Below, piece after piece: positions 50,201-60,344 of a stretch of DNA of 64,000 bases (positions within the stretch are counted from its first letter, which is position 1; every line of letters begins with the position of its first letter). Both the position numbers and the translations under genes were made by a program. The notes beneath the pieces were generated by a model. The model ran no database searches. It was not told the origin of the DNA and saw only the letters and a program-made list of their open reading frames with translations. The DNA comes from Chlorella sorokiniana (lineage: Eukaryota > Chlorophyta > Trebouxiophyceae > Chlorellales > Chlorellaceae): contig CP084608.1 in assembly GCA_025917655.1 (NCBI GenBank), positions 1,984,001 to 2,048,000 of the forward strand, read 5' to 3'.

Positions 50201-51225
50201 TTTGCCCGCCAGCTGGCAGGTGGGCCGTGGCACCACCCCGCGCCTGCCTCGATCCGCCCAGCCCCTCCCTGCACGCAGCCGCTGCTGCGGTGGCGGTGCT
50301 GGCCATCCAGGACCCCTCACCTGCCGCTGCCTGCCCCCGGTCTTGTGTGCAGAAGCCAGCCAGCACCAGCAGGATGTGGATGACGGAAACTCGGAGCCGT
50401 TTGTGCTCTTCCCGAGGTGGCGGCCCTCAAGTGAGCCGCCGGTGACGCGCGGGAACCGCATGGGCAGGAGCCCCCTTCCGCTGAGTGGGAGCGGGAAGGG
50501 GGAGGCTGCAGTCCGCCGCTGCCCGTCTCCCACAGCTGCGCTGCCTGCTTGCTGTCGCAGCCTGGTCCGCAGCGGCCCTCCCTTTTCTGACCTTGCTCCC
50601 TGCCTTTCCTCCCGGCAGCTACGCGCTGCAGACGACAGACGCGGGCGACTCGCTGCCGCACGCGCAGGCGCTGCACCCCACGCTGCCCGGCCCCGACCGC
50701 TTCAGGCGCGCCGCTGGGGAGCGCCCCGCTGGCTGCCCGCAGCCTGCGTCACGGCAGCTGCCGGCTGTTGGCTGTTGCAGGCCGCTGGCGCTGCAGACCC
50801 GCTTCTGCGCATGTGGTGGCTGTGGCCTGCTGCCCCCGCGGCTTGCCCTCCCCTCCAACCCCTCCCGCATCCGTGCTCCGGCCGCAGGGTGGAAGAGAAC
50901 GAGGAGCGCAACGACTACACCGTCAGCTCGCTGGATCTCAGCAGGTGGGCACGGGCGGCTGGGCGCGGCAACAGCGTGCTGCCGTCGCGCGCACAGCCGT
51001 GCGGAGGCGTTGGCGTTGGGACGGCGCTGCCGGGGCTGCGGCACGATGGATGCTTCTTTCTCTGTGAGTTCTTTCTTCCGTTCCGTTGTCCACATCTTCC
51101 CCTTGCGCCCTTCTTTCTTCATGCCCACAGGTACATGGCCCAGATGGCGGCCAGCCAGCGAGACGGCTTGTTTGGCCCCGCGCCCAGGCGGCGGCGGCGG
51201 CGCTGGCGGAGCAGCGGGAACAGCG

Positions 51226-51256
<31 letters not shown>

Positions 51257-52247
51257 GCGTCCTCGTCCATTGCGGCGCTGTCGTCGAGCCCCAGCCGGCA
51301 GGACACGCCGCCAGCCAGCGTTGCCGGGGCGGCACCGTCACGGCGGCAGAAGCGGGCAGCTTGGAGCAGCAAGAGCAGCAAGGAAGGCAGCAGCAGCAGC
51401 AAGTAGCTGAGGAGGACTCGCCACCGTCTGACGTGCTGGCAGCTGCAGAAGCGGAGACTGCGGCGAGCGGCTCCGCCGCTGCCGACGCCAGCGAGCCCTC
51501 CAGCTCTGTGCAGCTGCCTGCAGCGGCAGAGGAAGACGACGAGCAGCGGCAGCATGCGGAAGATGTGGCGGCGGCGCTGCAGCAGCGGCTCAGCCGCACG
51601 CCCAGCACTTGGGCGCTGGCGCAGCCGGAGGGGGGAGCAGGATGCGGAGAAGGCAGAGGAGGCCGGCCCCATCCACTTCCTGTGAGCAGAGCGGCGGCCG
51701 CTACCCGGGCTGCTGGCGGGGTTGTGGGCTGGGTTGCTGTGCACACACAGCTGGCTTTGCACCCTTGTGCGCCTGGCTGTCAGGAGTGGCCATGCATTCC
51801 GCATTACTGTCCCCCTGCCTGCCAGCCCCTGGCATTGACCAGGTATCCCGCGCCCCCGCCCCGCTGCCCCCTGCGTGCAGCAAGCAGGAGAGCTGGCAGA
51901 AGGAGCGCGCGCTGAAGAACCTGTTTGACCCCCCGCCCGACGGCTCGCCGCCTCCCCAGGCAGACCAGCCAGGGGAGGGGGCCGACGACGCGCGCGCTGA
52001 GCCAGCAGGCCGCTTTCCACACCTGTGGCCTGCGCAGCTGTGCGGCTGGCTTGCATGCCTCCTTCACTGGGATCCCTTGTCGGCGCCTTGTTGTTGCACA
52101 AAGTGTGAGCAGCAGGAGAGTTGGCTGGCCCAGGGGCAGGGCGGGCAGGGCACAAATGGACGCACTGAGCGCCTCAAATCAGCATTGCGGGCCTTGCTTT
52201 GTTGCCACAGAGCTTCTCAGCCCATGCTGGGCGGCAGCTGGGCATGA
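44222..52247 (+). CDS. Inward-rectifier K+ channel (Kir) with two tandem cytoplasmic domains and a long disordered tail
   Basis: Exons 44222-44340, 44529-44657, 44791-44855, 45064-45175, 45371-45450, 45610-45718 and 45870-45990 join in phase. They give an N-terminal cytosolic part (ISGELGRFFKDFTSAPDRGK), helix 1 (TIMLTVAAVYLFIFLFFSIW), the pore MTIGYGN with its filter split by an intron at 45450/45610, helix 2 (AAAWLIAVQIIIALLLESIV) and the Kir PIP2-type linker ARISHPKQRSRS. A complete Kir cytoplasmic domain follows (AIIARRDGILKFMFRVADIR; GRITAEGERIP; YLPTEVHWGHKFEE; IINLNKFHNVV). A second one follows (ENTLVLSDLLCVCPNERGQP; MYLYRWRQSSEQGKSTFTQY; LYLRLPTEVYHVIDEDSP; YTVHNHVRYGFRFQN; RVRWAHFHDILPAD). 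The tail has two ERNDYTV repeats, poly-Gln and acidic stretches. The channel should pass K+ inward. Frames change at homopolymers several times in the 3' half; the stop at 52247 is approximate. Confidence 0.85.
47711..49220 (+). other. Second Kir cytoplasmic domain module of the channel gene
   Basis: This part of the gene repeats every block of a Kir C-terminal domain in order. ENTLVLSDLLCVCPNERGQP matches the first strand block ETLVFSHNAVIALRDGK of animal Kir. YESGEDRLYLRLPTEVYHVI then DEDSP matches the FDSGxDRxxLVSPITIVHEI then DEDSP block. SEVVVVINSYLHVTGQ matches EIVVILEGMVEATA. YGFRFQNIVR and HFHDIL match GHRYEPVL and RFHKTY. No membrane helices accompany this second copy. The introns of the two copies do not sit at obviously matching places, so the duplication is old. 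Confidence 0.8.
48118..48181 (+). repeat. G-rich (GGGT)n tract in a Kir intron
   Basis: Repeated GGGTGGGTGGG units followed by a run of about ten G, within an intron on the coding strand. Such tracts can form quadruplexes and are hard to sequence. Confidence 0.65.
49901..50944 (+). repeat. Duplicated ERNDYTV exon end in the Kir tail
   Basis: Two exon 3' ends encode nearly the same peptide: EEERNDYTVLPIDLSR at about 49898-49944 and NEERNDYTVSSLDLSR at about 50898-50944. Both are followed at once by a GTGGG donor. The surrounding tail is otherwise low-complexity, so the conserved peptide stands out. Confidence 0.7.
51229..51263 (+). repeat. CAG trinucleotide repeat in the Kir tail
   Basis: About eleven AGC/CAG units in a row. 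Read in the frame that continues the helical tail they encode poly-glutamine; other frames give poly-Ser or poly-Ala. Confidence 0.75.
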
Positions 52248-52318
52248 AACTGCCGCTTAGGCAGGCAGCAGCTGCCCCCAATCAGCGCCTGCCAGCCGCC
52301 GCCATGCCGCCTCGGCTC

Positions 52319-55241
52319 TCACGCCTGGCCGGCCAGGAAGGTCTTGAGCAGAGCCGCGGCCTCCGCGCTGCTGCCACAGGCCGGCTTGCTCTTGCAATCC
52401 GCCAGCACCTGCATGAAGGCACAGGGGCAGCAGTGTGGGAGGTGGCGATGCAGGCTGGTCTGTGCTTGGCAGGCGGTGGGTCGCTGGGCCCGCACAGCTC
52501 GAGCAGGGGGCCTGCTCGCACGCACCTTGAGCAGCCCATCGCCAAAGGCGGCGGTTGTGCGGTACAGCGCCACTGTGAGGGTGTCCTGCAGGGCGCAGAC
52601 GGCGGCGTCCACAGCGGGGCAGCTGTACACAACTGCAGCAGGGGGCAGGGGCAGAGGGGCAGGCGTATTGGTTGGGGGTTAGAGAGAGCTGCCGGGAAGC
52701 TGTGGCAGCCTCAGCCACGCAAGCTCGGCTGTGCGGCGCCGCACTGCTGCTCGCACACGGTCGCCGTAGCATTGCACCCCAAGCAGCGCACCGGACCAGG
52801 CGGCGGCGTCGCCGCTGCCGCGCCAGGGGCCCAGCCGCAGTGAGCGGGGCGGCAGGGAGGCTGTGGCGCGCATCAGCTGCTGCGTGGCGCCCAGCGCTCC
52901 CAGCAGGCTCAGCAGCACTTCGCCCAGCCCCGGCTGCAGCGAGGGAGGAGGAGCACGCAGCGGCGGCCGCCTGAGCCAGGGCGCGCGAGCCCCAACGCAG
53001 CCAGGCAGCGCCCGGCGGCGCCCTGCGGCAGCCAGCAGGCCACAGGCCGGCCGAGCGCCACATTGTGCGGCTGTGCATTGGTGCTGGGAGGGGCAGCCGC
53101 AGCCGGGTCCCATGAGGGGCAGGCCCGCAGGCCCTCGAGTGCCCAGCAGGTAAGGCAACTCTCGGCATGCAGGGCGCACCCAGGCAGCATGCTGCACCCA
53201 GCACAGCAGGCCCAGCAGGCCCAGCAGGCGCAGCAGGCGCAGCGGGCTGCTCGCCTGGGTGAGCTGCAGCACGCCGAAGCGATCCTCCGCCCGCGAGGCG
53301 CAGGCCAGGCCCGCCAGCGCCCGTGCCGCCAGCGCGGCCGGCGCGTACCCGTGTCGTACCGCCATCAGCGCTTCCAGCTGCGGCCGGTTGCTGCCCAGGC
53401 TGGCCTGCAGGCGCAGCGGGCCCAGCAGGAGCACTTACTACATTGAACAGCACGGCCCGCATCTCTTGGGCAAAGCTGCACAGCAGCTGGAGGCAGCAGC
53501 GTGGAGCCCCAGCAAAGCCTCCCAAGCACTGCAAGCCCGCGGCAATAGCAGCAGCTCCTCCCAGCGGCTTGCCTTTGTCGACAGCGAGGGCGGCAGCACA
53601 TTCCACTTGTGCTGGCTGCGGGTGCCCCCTGACGGCGTGGCGGCGCCGGCGCCCCCGCAGGCTTGGGCTGCTGCAGGGCAGCTGCCACCGCCGCCGACAG
53701 GGCATCCAGCTCGGCCAGGCACGCCTCTGCAACATGGCAGGAACAAACTCGCCGCAGGCACAGACCAGGAAACCACACAAGCAGAACCCCAGCCCCCCCG
53801 CCCCCACCCGGCCATCCACGGCCAACGGCTCTTCCCGCTTTCCCCAGTCCCTTGTTGCAGCTGGCTCAGTGCAGCCAGCAGCTGAGCAGGCGCAGCAGAA
53901 GCACCCTTGCCCGCCCGCACCCGCCACAGGCTTCCACCGCTCGCCGCTGTCGTCTGCGAAGAGGTCTGCGCGCCGCAGCGCTGCCCTGCCGACATCGTCG
54001 GGCAGCAGGCTGCGGGGTGCAGGCGTGCAGGGGGCCGGGAGAGTGTGGGGGCTTGCGCAGGAAAGGAGGGAGGCAATGGATTTAAGCAGCCAGGCACGTA
54101 ACACACAGGCACCTGGGCTGCAGCGGCTCCCCAACCGACCCTGGGCAGCAGCTGCTGGGCAGGCATGACGGCGGTACACAGGCGGTACCTTGCGTCGTGC
54201 AGAGCCAGCGCCTGCATGAACCCTCCTTTCTTCCCAGACAGGCTCGCCGCCATGGCCCCCAGCTCATCTCGCTGCGAGTAGTCGTCCGGGCGCATCCGCT
54301 CCGAAAACACCACCTCCACCGTGGCAGACGCCGCCAGCCAACAGAACGTGCAGAGGAAGCCGGCCAACAGCGCCGCCACGGCTCCCCCCACTCAGCGGCA
54401 GCGCAGCTGCCATCGGGAGCCCAGAGCGTGCGCACGCAGCGCGGCGGTGGCGGCCGCGCCGCGAGCGCAGCGGGGGCCAGCGTGGCTGCACGGGCGGCGG
54501 CCGCTGGCAAGCGCTGCTTCAGCCGGAAGTAGCGGTGGCGCTGCACTGAGGGGAAGGCCAGGACGTCCTGGCTCCTGCACAGGCGGCGGTACAAAGGGAG
54601 GGAGGCAGCGGGTGGGGATGCAGCAGAGCAGGTGGCGCACGATGGCTGCGCGCCAGTCGCAACCACCAGCAGAGGCTACATGCCAGCAGGCAGCAGGCAG
54701 CGCAGGTCTGCTGCCAGCGTGCCTCACCAGTACACCCAGTGCAGCAGGTAGGTGACGGCGAGGCAGGCGCTGTACAGCAGGGTCCAGCTGGCGGGCGTAC
54801 CGCGCGCAGTGGCGGCTGGCGACACAGCGAGGAAGAGCAGCGCTGACAGGCAGTGCAGCACCAGGAAAGCCGCCGTACAGGCAGCGGCGCCCAGGCTGGC
54901 GAGGCGCGCAGCAAGTTTGCTGACAAGCACGGCCGCCGGCGCCAGGCGAGGCCAGTGCAGCAGCCTATGGATGGCGGCTGGGCGCGGCTCGCGCGCCGCA
55001 ACGCCAGCGTCGCCCCAATGACGGCGGGCGCTGCCGCCAGCACGCCACCCGCGCTCGAGAGCCATGAGGACAGGCTGAATGTGGCGCCCAGCAGGCGCAT
55101 CGGCGAGAGGAGGGTGCCAGGGGCGAGGGCCAGGCTGCACATGGAGGATGCAGCTGCGGCGATGGCGGAAGCCCAGACAGCGGCGCCAATCGCCTTCCAC
55201 AAGAGCACATCGTTCGTTAACAGGCCGCTGGCTGTAGCCAT
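52319..55241 (-). CDS. NDC1: Nucleoporin NDC1 (transmembrane pore-complex anchor)
   Basis: The ATG at 55241 starts MATASGLLTNDVLLWKAIGA. Membrane segments follow (AIGAAVWASAIAAAASSMCS; LGAAACTAAFLVLHCLSALL; WTLLYSACLAVTYLLHWV), then the conserved block SQDVLAFPSVQRHRYFRLKQ near 54530 and another helix (AALLAGFLCTFCWLAASAT) near 54370. The soluble half has FMQALALHDARYRLCTAV near 54220, LRRADLFADDSGERWKPV near 53950, ALAGLACASRAEDRFGVLQL near 53290, and the C-terminus CALQDTLTVALYRTTAAFGD to AALLKTFLAGQA. Plant NDC1 has matching blocks (VLLFPxxQRPxFFxFK, LQYLAYLDLCxV, RRAAFFEESGETYKxV, EDRFGVAQLTG). It anchors the nuclear pore complex in the pore membrane. Many intron borders were not resolved. 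It converges on the Kir gene with only about 70 bases between stops. Confidence 0.82.
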
Positions 55242-56106
55242 AATGGCCGCCGCGATCGCCTCTCTCAGCCTCGAAGCACTTGTGAAGCCTGCAGGAGGCT
55301 GTCACATACAACGAGGGTTGCAGCTCCGTCCATGCTGCACCAAGGCCGGCGCCGCCACAGCGGCGAAATTGGGGACCAGTGCGCGTAGGACGGGCTCTGA
55401 AGCCACATGCATATATACCCATCTCTCCCATGTATCCTAGCGCATTCTCTGCCTCTGACGAACTCACCTGTCGATCGAGCAGGTGATGAAGACAGAAGCG
55501 AACCTCAGGAGTCTCGCCGCATCATCAGTCACCAGTTGACTGTCCGGAGAGCAAGCAAGGGCAGCGACAGCCCCTATAAGGGCGAAAACAGTCACCTTTC
55601 CAGTTTGGAAATGGTCCACTGAAACATCGCTGGCATGGGGCGTCGAACGATGGACAGGGGTCCATTGTTAATGGCTGACAGTGCCCGAGTTATTGAACCT
55701 GAAAACCAGGCCAAGGGTGACGGCGACCCGCACATGCTCATATGCTGCTAACCACCCAGAGGCACCAACACTTCTTCACGTCCCTTGATTTTGACTTTAC
55801 ACAAGCAGCCGGAAGGCTGTGTGCACGCAGGAGGGCTGCGCATTGCTAGGACAGAGCAAGAGCAAGCCAAAGAGTAGCGAAGAACCGGTGCTGTGACAGC
55901 GCCGGCTCGGGAGATGGGAAATTGCGCCGCACACCCCACAAAGGAGGCGTGAGCGCGAAGCTGCGATAAGTTTACTGCTGCTGTGGCCGTGGCAAGCAGG
56001 TTACTGCACGGTCCGTGCTCTGGGCCGTGCAGGGAGGTGGGACGTTGCTGCGTGGCCCGTCAGCCCTGCCAGCAGCCAGCTGCTGCTGTGACGGCGAGCC
56101 GCGCGC
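55242..56106. other. Intergenic region, NDC1 promoter and NAC beta 3' UTR
   Basis: About 865 bases between two minus-strand genes. A minus-strand TGTAA at 55797-55801, about 305 bases beyond the NAC beta stop, is a candidate polyadenylation signal. No coding signal recognised. Confidence 0.45.
55797..55801 (-). terminator. Candidate TGTAA polyadenylation signal for NAC beta
   Basis: Minus-strand TGTAA about 305 bases beyond the NAC beta stop, similar to the distance in the neighbouring minus-strand genes. Confidence 0.35.
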
Positions 56107-57478
56107 TTACTGAGCGGCCTGCTCAAAATTCTCGACAAGTTCGGGCACGTCTGCAGCAGAGGCAAAGGAAGCCATCAGCGAGGTGTGGGAATGAGTACAA
56201 CCAGAAGGTCAATGCCACGCGGCAGCCGACATCCGCAACGGCCTGCTTGGGCCTCCCGTTGCCTCCCGGAGGCTGCCTGCATGCCATGCCGCAAGCTGCA
56301 GCAGGGCAGCAGCAGCAACAGCAACCCTGGCTGGATCCCAGAGGCAGCAAGAGTCGCAGCCCCGCAGCCCCCTTCCCACCGTCGTCCTCGGGCTCATCGG
56401 CCGCGCCCTCAGGGTTGAAGGCAGGCATGCCTGCGCCGCCCATGCCGCCCATCATCTGCTGCAGGCCGGCCATGCCGCCCATGCCCGCCAGCATGGAAGC
56501 CATCACGTCCTGGGCGCCTGCGGGCAGGCGCGGGCACCGGCACGGGGCAGCAGGTGGGTAGGCAGGGCAGCAGAAGCGGTGGTGGATAGGTGAAAACCTG
56601 GGGGCCGCCCAGCAGTGGCGCGGCAGGAGACAGGCGCGGCCCCCGCAGCGTTGCGGTGAAACATCCAGCATGAGTCAGGAAGGCTCGTGACCACCACTCC
56701 CCAGAAGGGGGACCTGCCCCAACAGCTAGACACCAACTGTTGTGCTGCTGCCCTGCCATTTCGGAATGCAGCAGCCCCTTGCTGTCGCTACGCAGCGAAC
56801 GCTTGCCACCCAGCTGCCACGCAGCGAACGCTTTCCACCCAGCTGCAACAACCAGCAGCCCCCATGCTGTCTTTGCAGGTGCCCCAGGGCATATTTCGCC
56901 GTGTTGATTGCTGATGCTGCCTGCCGCTCATTGCCGGCTGTTACGGCACAAACCTGCCCCGCGGCAGCGTGTAAGCACTCCTCTGAGCAGCCCGTTCACA
57001 CCCCACATGCGGCAGCAGCAAGTATGGCCGGCCTGTACTCACGCTTGGGCTGCGAAGCGCCGGAAACGACGTAGGTGTTGGCCGCGATGGAGGCCTGCAC
57101 CTTGGGGTTGTTGAACTGCAGCGCCGAGCCGTCGTTGTTGATCAGCAGCACCTCCTCAATGCCTGGGATGGTGTTCACTCCCAGGCGCTTCAGCGTGCTC
57201 TGCAGCCGCTTGTCGTCCGTGCTGGTGGTCTTGTGCACGGCCTTCTTCTTTCTGCGGGCAGCAGCGCAGCCGGACGCGAGGAAGCTCAGCGCCAGGCAAG
57301 CGGGGACAACCTGTGCCTCGCTGCTGCCATGCTAACAGGAAAGGGTTTCCCGTGTGTGCCTGTATCTGCTGCAACACAGCCACCCCACAACTGCGTCGGG
57401 AGCTGCTTGCCTCCTAACGGTGCCCTTGCCGCCAGTGCGGACGACGCCGGCCATCTTCTGGAGGCGCTCCACGTTCAT
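56107..57478 (-). CDS. BTF3: Nascent polypeptide-associated complex beta subunit (BTF3)
   Basis: The ATG at 57478 gives MNVERLQKMAGVVRTGGKGT, the standard NAC beta start. Across a GC-AG intron the protein continues VRRKKKAVHKTTSTDDKRLQ, the ribosome-binding RRKKK motif, and the NAC domain STLKRLGVNTIPGIEEVLLI, NNDGSALQFNNPKVQASIAA and NTYVVSGASQPK. The C-terminal part has a Met/Gly-rich stretch (MASMLAGMGGMAGLQQMMGG) and an acidic end, DVPELVENFEQAAQ, stop at 56107. NAC beta pairs with NAC alpha at the ribosome exit tunnel and shields emerging chains. Methionine/glycine-rich insertions are uncommon in this family but occur in green algae. It is divergent from the PPR-like gene. Confidence 0.94.
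57252..57410 (-). other. GC-AG intron in NAC beta
   Basis: On the coding strand the donor reads AGGAG then GCAAGC, and the acceptor CCCGCAG then AAAGAAG. Joining them gives the invariant RRKKK motif in frame. The only nearby GT would remove the conserved arginines, so a GC donor is well supported. Confidence 0.85.
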
Positions 57479-58015
57479 CTGCAAGCCGGCAAACGCGATG
57501 GACACTGTTGCTAGTCCTGCTGGTCCCCAGGAGAAGTTGAGCAACGAGAGAGGCCGGTCCAGCGACCATCCTTGCGAGCTGTGGCAGCCTCGGGGCGTCT
57601 GGTCGCCTCTATGGATGCCGTGTACAATGCAGAATCCAGAACAGCGACAATCTGCCTTGCAGGACCGCCGCGGCGCCCCGCATCACTGCCGGCATGCTGC
57701 CCGGCCATGCGCCCACCTTGGCCGGTGCTTTCACGCCCCTCCAACACCCAGCTGCGGAAAGGGCCTTGTCCGGCGAGTGTGCAGCCTATCAGCATTTGCT
57801 CCAGGCGTCCGCCGTGGCGATGACTGGCTTTGGACGCTCTGCAGCTTTCCGCCTCCGCATTGAGCTTTTAACATCTTGAATTGCTTTCAGGAAGGGTTCA
57901 AACACCTGCAAACCTTGTCGCGCGCGCGAGCAAGCTAGAGGGCGAAGGTTTGGCCTTGTCCCCATCCCTGCCGCTGTTCATATCGACATTGGGTTGAAGA
58001 ACCAGATTGATCGTC
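57479..58015. promoter_or_regulatory. Divergent promoter region, NAC beta and PPR-like genes
   Basis: A 537-base gap between divergent start codons, without a recognised element. Confidence 0.35.
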
Positions 58016-59540
58016 ATGTTCAACCAGACGCCCCTTCTGGCGCTCCTCCGACGCCTGGAAGCTCAGCAAATATGGCGAATGAGTTATACCGTGCTGCCCT
58101 CGCAGCACCAATATTCCACAGCAGCGCAGTCCGAGCCAGCTGCAGGTGCGCAGGGTTTGGGTGGAGGTTGCACAGGCGGCGGCGAAGGCGGGGTGCTGCG
58201 AGTCGCGCAGCGTCTCCTGTTTTTCGCCAAGCCCCTTTACTTCCCAACACTGCTCGCAGACACGAGCATAGAGTGGTACGATAACCCAGCAGTCAGCGCT
58301 CAGGATGCGGTGAAAATACTGGTGCACCAGATACAGCAGAATGGCCCAATTAGTGCGTCGCTGCAACCTGTTGCATGCGCCTGCCGTGTCGGTGCACCAG
58401 ATCGTGCAGGGGCAGCACATTATCAGCTGCCCTTTCTGCCTCAGCCCAGTCTGTCGCTCCGCAAAGTCCTGGATGACGCACTCCTGCCGAGCTGTCGTGG
58501 GCACCCTCGCTCACACCGCCCCACCCTCGCTGCTACGCGTGCAGGGCAGCGCCACCTGCAGCAGCTGTACCGCCGATGCCAGACGCCCGACGACCTGGAC
58601 AAGGCCCTGAAGCTGACCCGCCTGAACTACCTCGCTCGCGGAGAGCTGCAGCAGCACAAGCCCTTCAGCCATAGGACCAGCCAGATACTTATACACGTGA
58701 GGCCGCCTGCGCGCGGCCTGCAGGGATGCGTCGATGCTTGGTGGCGCCTGTTGCCGCCGTGTGCCTTGCCAACTGTTCGGTCAGGCTGAGGGCAACTGTA
58801 CCAGCCTCCAGTTCCTAGCCGGCCCCGCTTTGCCTCTCGTATGTGCTTGTGCGCAGCAAGCCCTCAACGTGGGGGCGCCCGAGGTGGCGCAGAAGGCTCT
58901 GCGCAACGCATCTGAGTTTGGGCTGAGCCATGACTCGTACAAGGAGTTCCACCCACTGATGATTTACTACTCCAAACAGGCGGGTGGGGGTGGGGGTAGG
59001 GGGTGGCCGAAAGAGCATCCGGTCGTGCCCAGGGCAGGCTTCCATGCTTGCAAGTGTGGGCCTCCTGCCTGCCTGCCCCATGTGAATCCTTGCAGCTGCC
59101 GCCCGCGGAGCAGGGCATGTGGTGTAAGGGGCTCCGCAGCATATGCACATGCTAGGACACCCAGATTTGTCGCTCCCCCATGCTCTGAAGTGCAGGGCGC
59201 CCTGCAGCAGATGTTTGACGTTTTTCGAGTTCATGCGCAGCCATGGTCGGCGCCCTGGCCCAGAAACCTGCTACATCCTGGTCAAGGGGTGCGTGGACCA
59301 CGGGCGCCCGATCTCGCAGAGCTGACTATCAAGGAGTTTGAGCAGAATGGGGTGCGGGTGCGGGATGGATCCAAGCTGTACCTGGAGCAAAACCGGCACA
59401 AGGCGGTGCAGCAGCAGCAGCAGCACGCCGCAGCGGCGGCGGCTGCGGCGGCCAGCCACCCTGCAGCGGCCGCGGCAGCGCAGCAGGCCATGATGGGCGG
59501 GGCAGCAGCTGCGGCGGCCATGGCCACGGACCCGCGCTGA
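58016..59540 (+). CDS. PPR-like mitochondrial protein
   Basis: The ATG at 58016 opens a basic mitochondrial-type presequence (MFNQTPLLALLRRLEAQQIW, then RMSYTVLPSQHQYSTAA). Later exons encode helical repeats: HLQQLYRRCQTPDDLDKALK, RGELQQHKPFSHRTSQILI, ALNVGAPEVAQKALRNASEF, then GALQQMFDVF, EFMRSHGRRPGPETCYILVK, GCVDHGRP and DLAELTIKEFEQNGVRVRDG. The alternation of two helices with G-x-x-P turns is that of pentatricopeptide repeats. The tail is poly-Gln followed by Ala-rich sequence. The EFMRSHG block lies one frame away from what precedes and follows it, because of a long T run near 59219 and a short G run near 59308. The exon structure between 58150 and 58540 is unresolved. Likely an organelle RNA-binding or ribosome-associated protein; the exact family member is unknown. 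Confidence 0.65.
59408..59530 (+). repeat. Gln/Ala low-complexity tail in the PPR-like gene
   Basis: CAG units encode six glutamines, followed by long alanine runs and a methionine/glycine patch up to the stop codon. Compositional only; no function can be read from it. Confidence 0.7.
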
Positions 59541-60344
59541 GCGGCCTGGCAGCTCGGTCTGCCCGGCGCTGATTCTGCCAGCCTGTTCATGACTGACGGG
59601 TGCAGGAGCTGAGTGCTGGGAGAGCTTTAATGCAAGATATAGACCTCCCCCTACCTTGTCCTTTCCGTCCTGCTTCTGGCGCGCGCTGTGGTCGCAAACG
59701 CCCCCGCCCCTGTGCTGGTCAACCCGGGTGCTTCGCTGCCTGCCTCTCTTGTTCACGGTACATTAATCAATCCCTTCGAATGCTGACATACCTTCCAACA
59801 ATACTGCCCCTTGTCCTGCTGTACTTCCTGGGGTAGTATGCACCTTGAAGACCTGGCAGTTGGTCTCAGTAGTTGAGTAGTTGGTGTCAGTAGTTGAGTC
59901 TCTGTTGAGATCATGTGCAAAAAACTCCTGGCTGCCGCTGTATCCCTTGCATCGACCACATTTGCACCGGCGAGAGAGCTGGTGCGGTGCAGAAGGCCCA
60001 GCCAGAGAGGCAACGACAGCGTCAGCAGGCAAGGAAAGAGGCCAGCACGCGTTGACTCAGGCTGGCTCCTCAAAGGGAGACTGTCAGAGGGTTACATGCC
60101 CAATGGGTTCAATACTGGTTTAAGAACCACATCGGAGGAGTCAGGAGAGGAGGGAAGGCGGGAACACAACAGCACACAACGTAGAGGAACGGGAGAGGCA
60201 TCACAGGCGATGGAATCAATGCATGGCTGACACAGGCACACGCTTTGTAGCCCGGGGGCCAATCTCTCAGGTGCGTCCGCGCCTGCTGCTCCGCAAGCTG
60301 CAACAAGAGCACAGCAGCGCGCTGCCAAAGGGTGCAGGGAGCCC
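59541..60344. other. Convergent 3' region between PPR-like and eIF4A-III genes
   Basis: About 800 bases between facing stop codons. A short direct repeat (GTAGTTGAGT twice, about 59868 and 59890) and a minus-strand TGTAA at 60092-60096, about 250 bases beyond the eIF4A-III stop, are the only features seen. Confidence 0.45.
60092..60096 (-). terminator. Candidate TGTAA polyadenylation signal for eIF4A-III
   Basis: Minus-strand TGTAA about 250 bases beyond the stop codon. Confidence 0.35.

Noticed and set aside
52257-54179. A 640-residue minus-strand open frame as one exon of NDC1
   Set aside because: Only parts of it match NDC1; conserved blocks lie in other frames joined by introns, so the long frame is a product of GC-rich DNA lacking stops.
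57935-58504. Minus-strand frame opposite the PPR-like gene
   Set aside because: No family was recognised; the plus strand has an ATG with a mitochondrial presequence and helical repeats downstream, though this stretch is itself unresolved.
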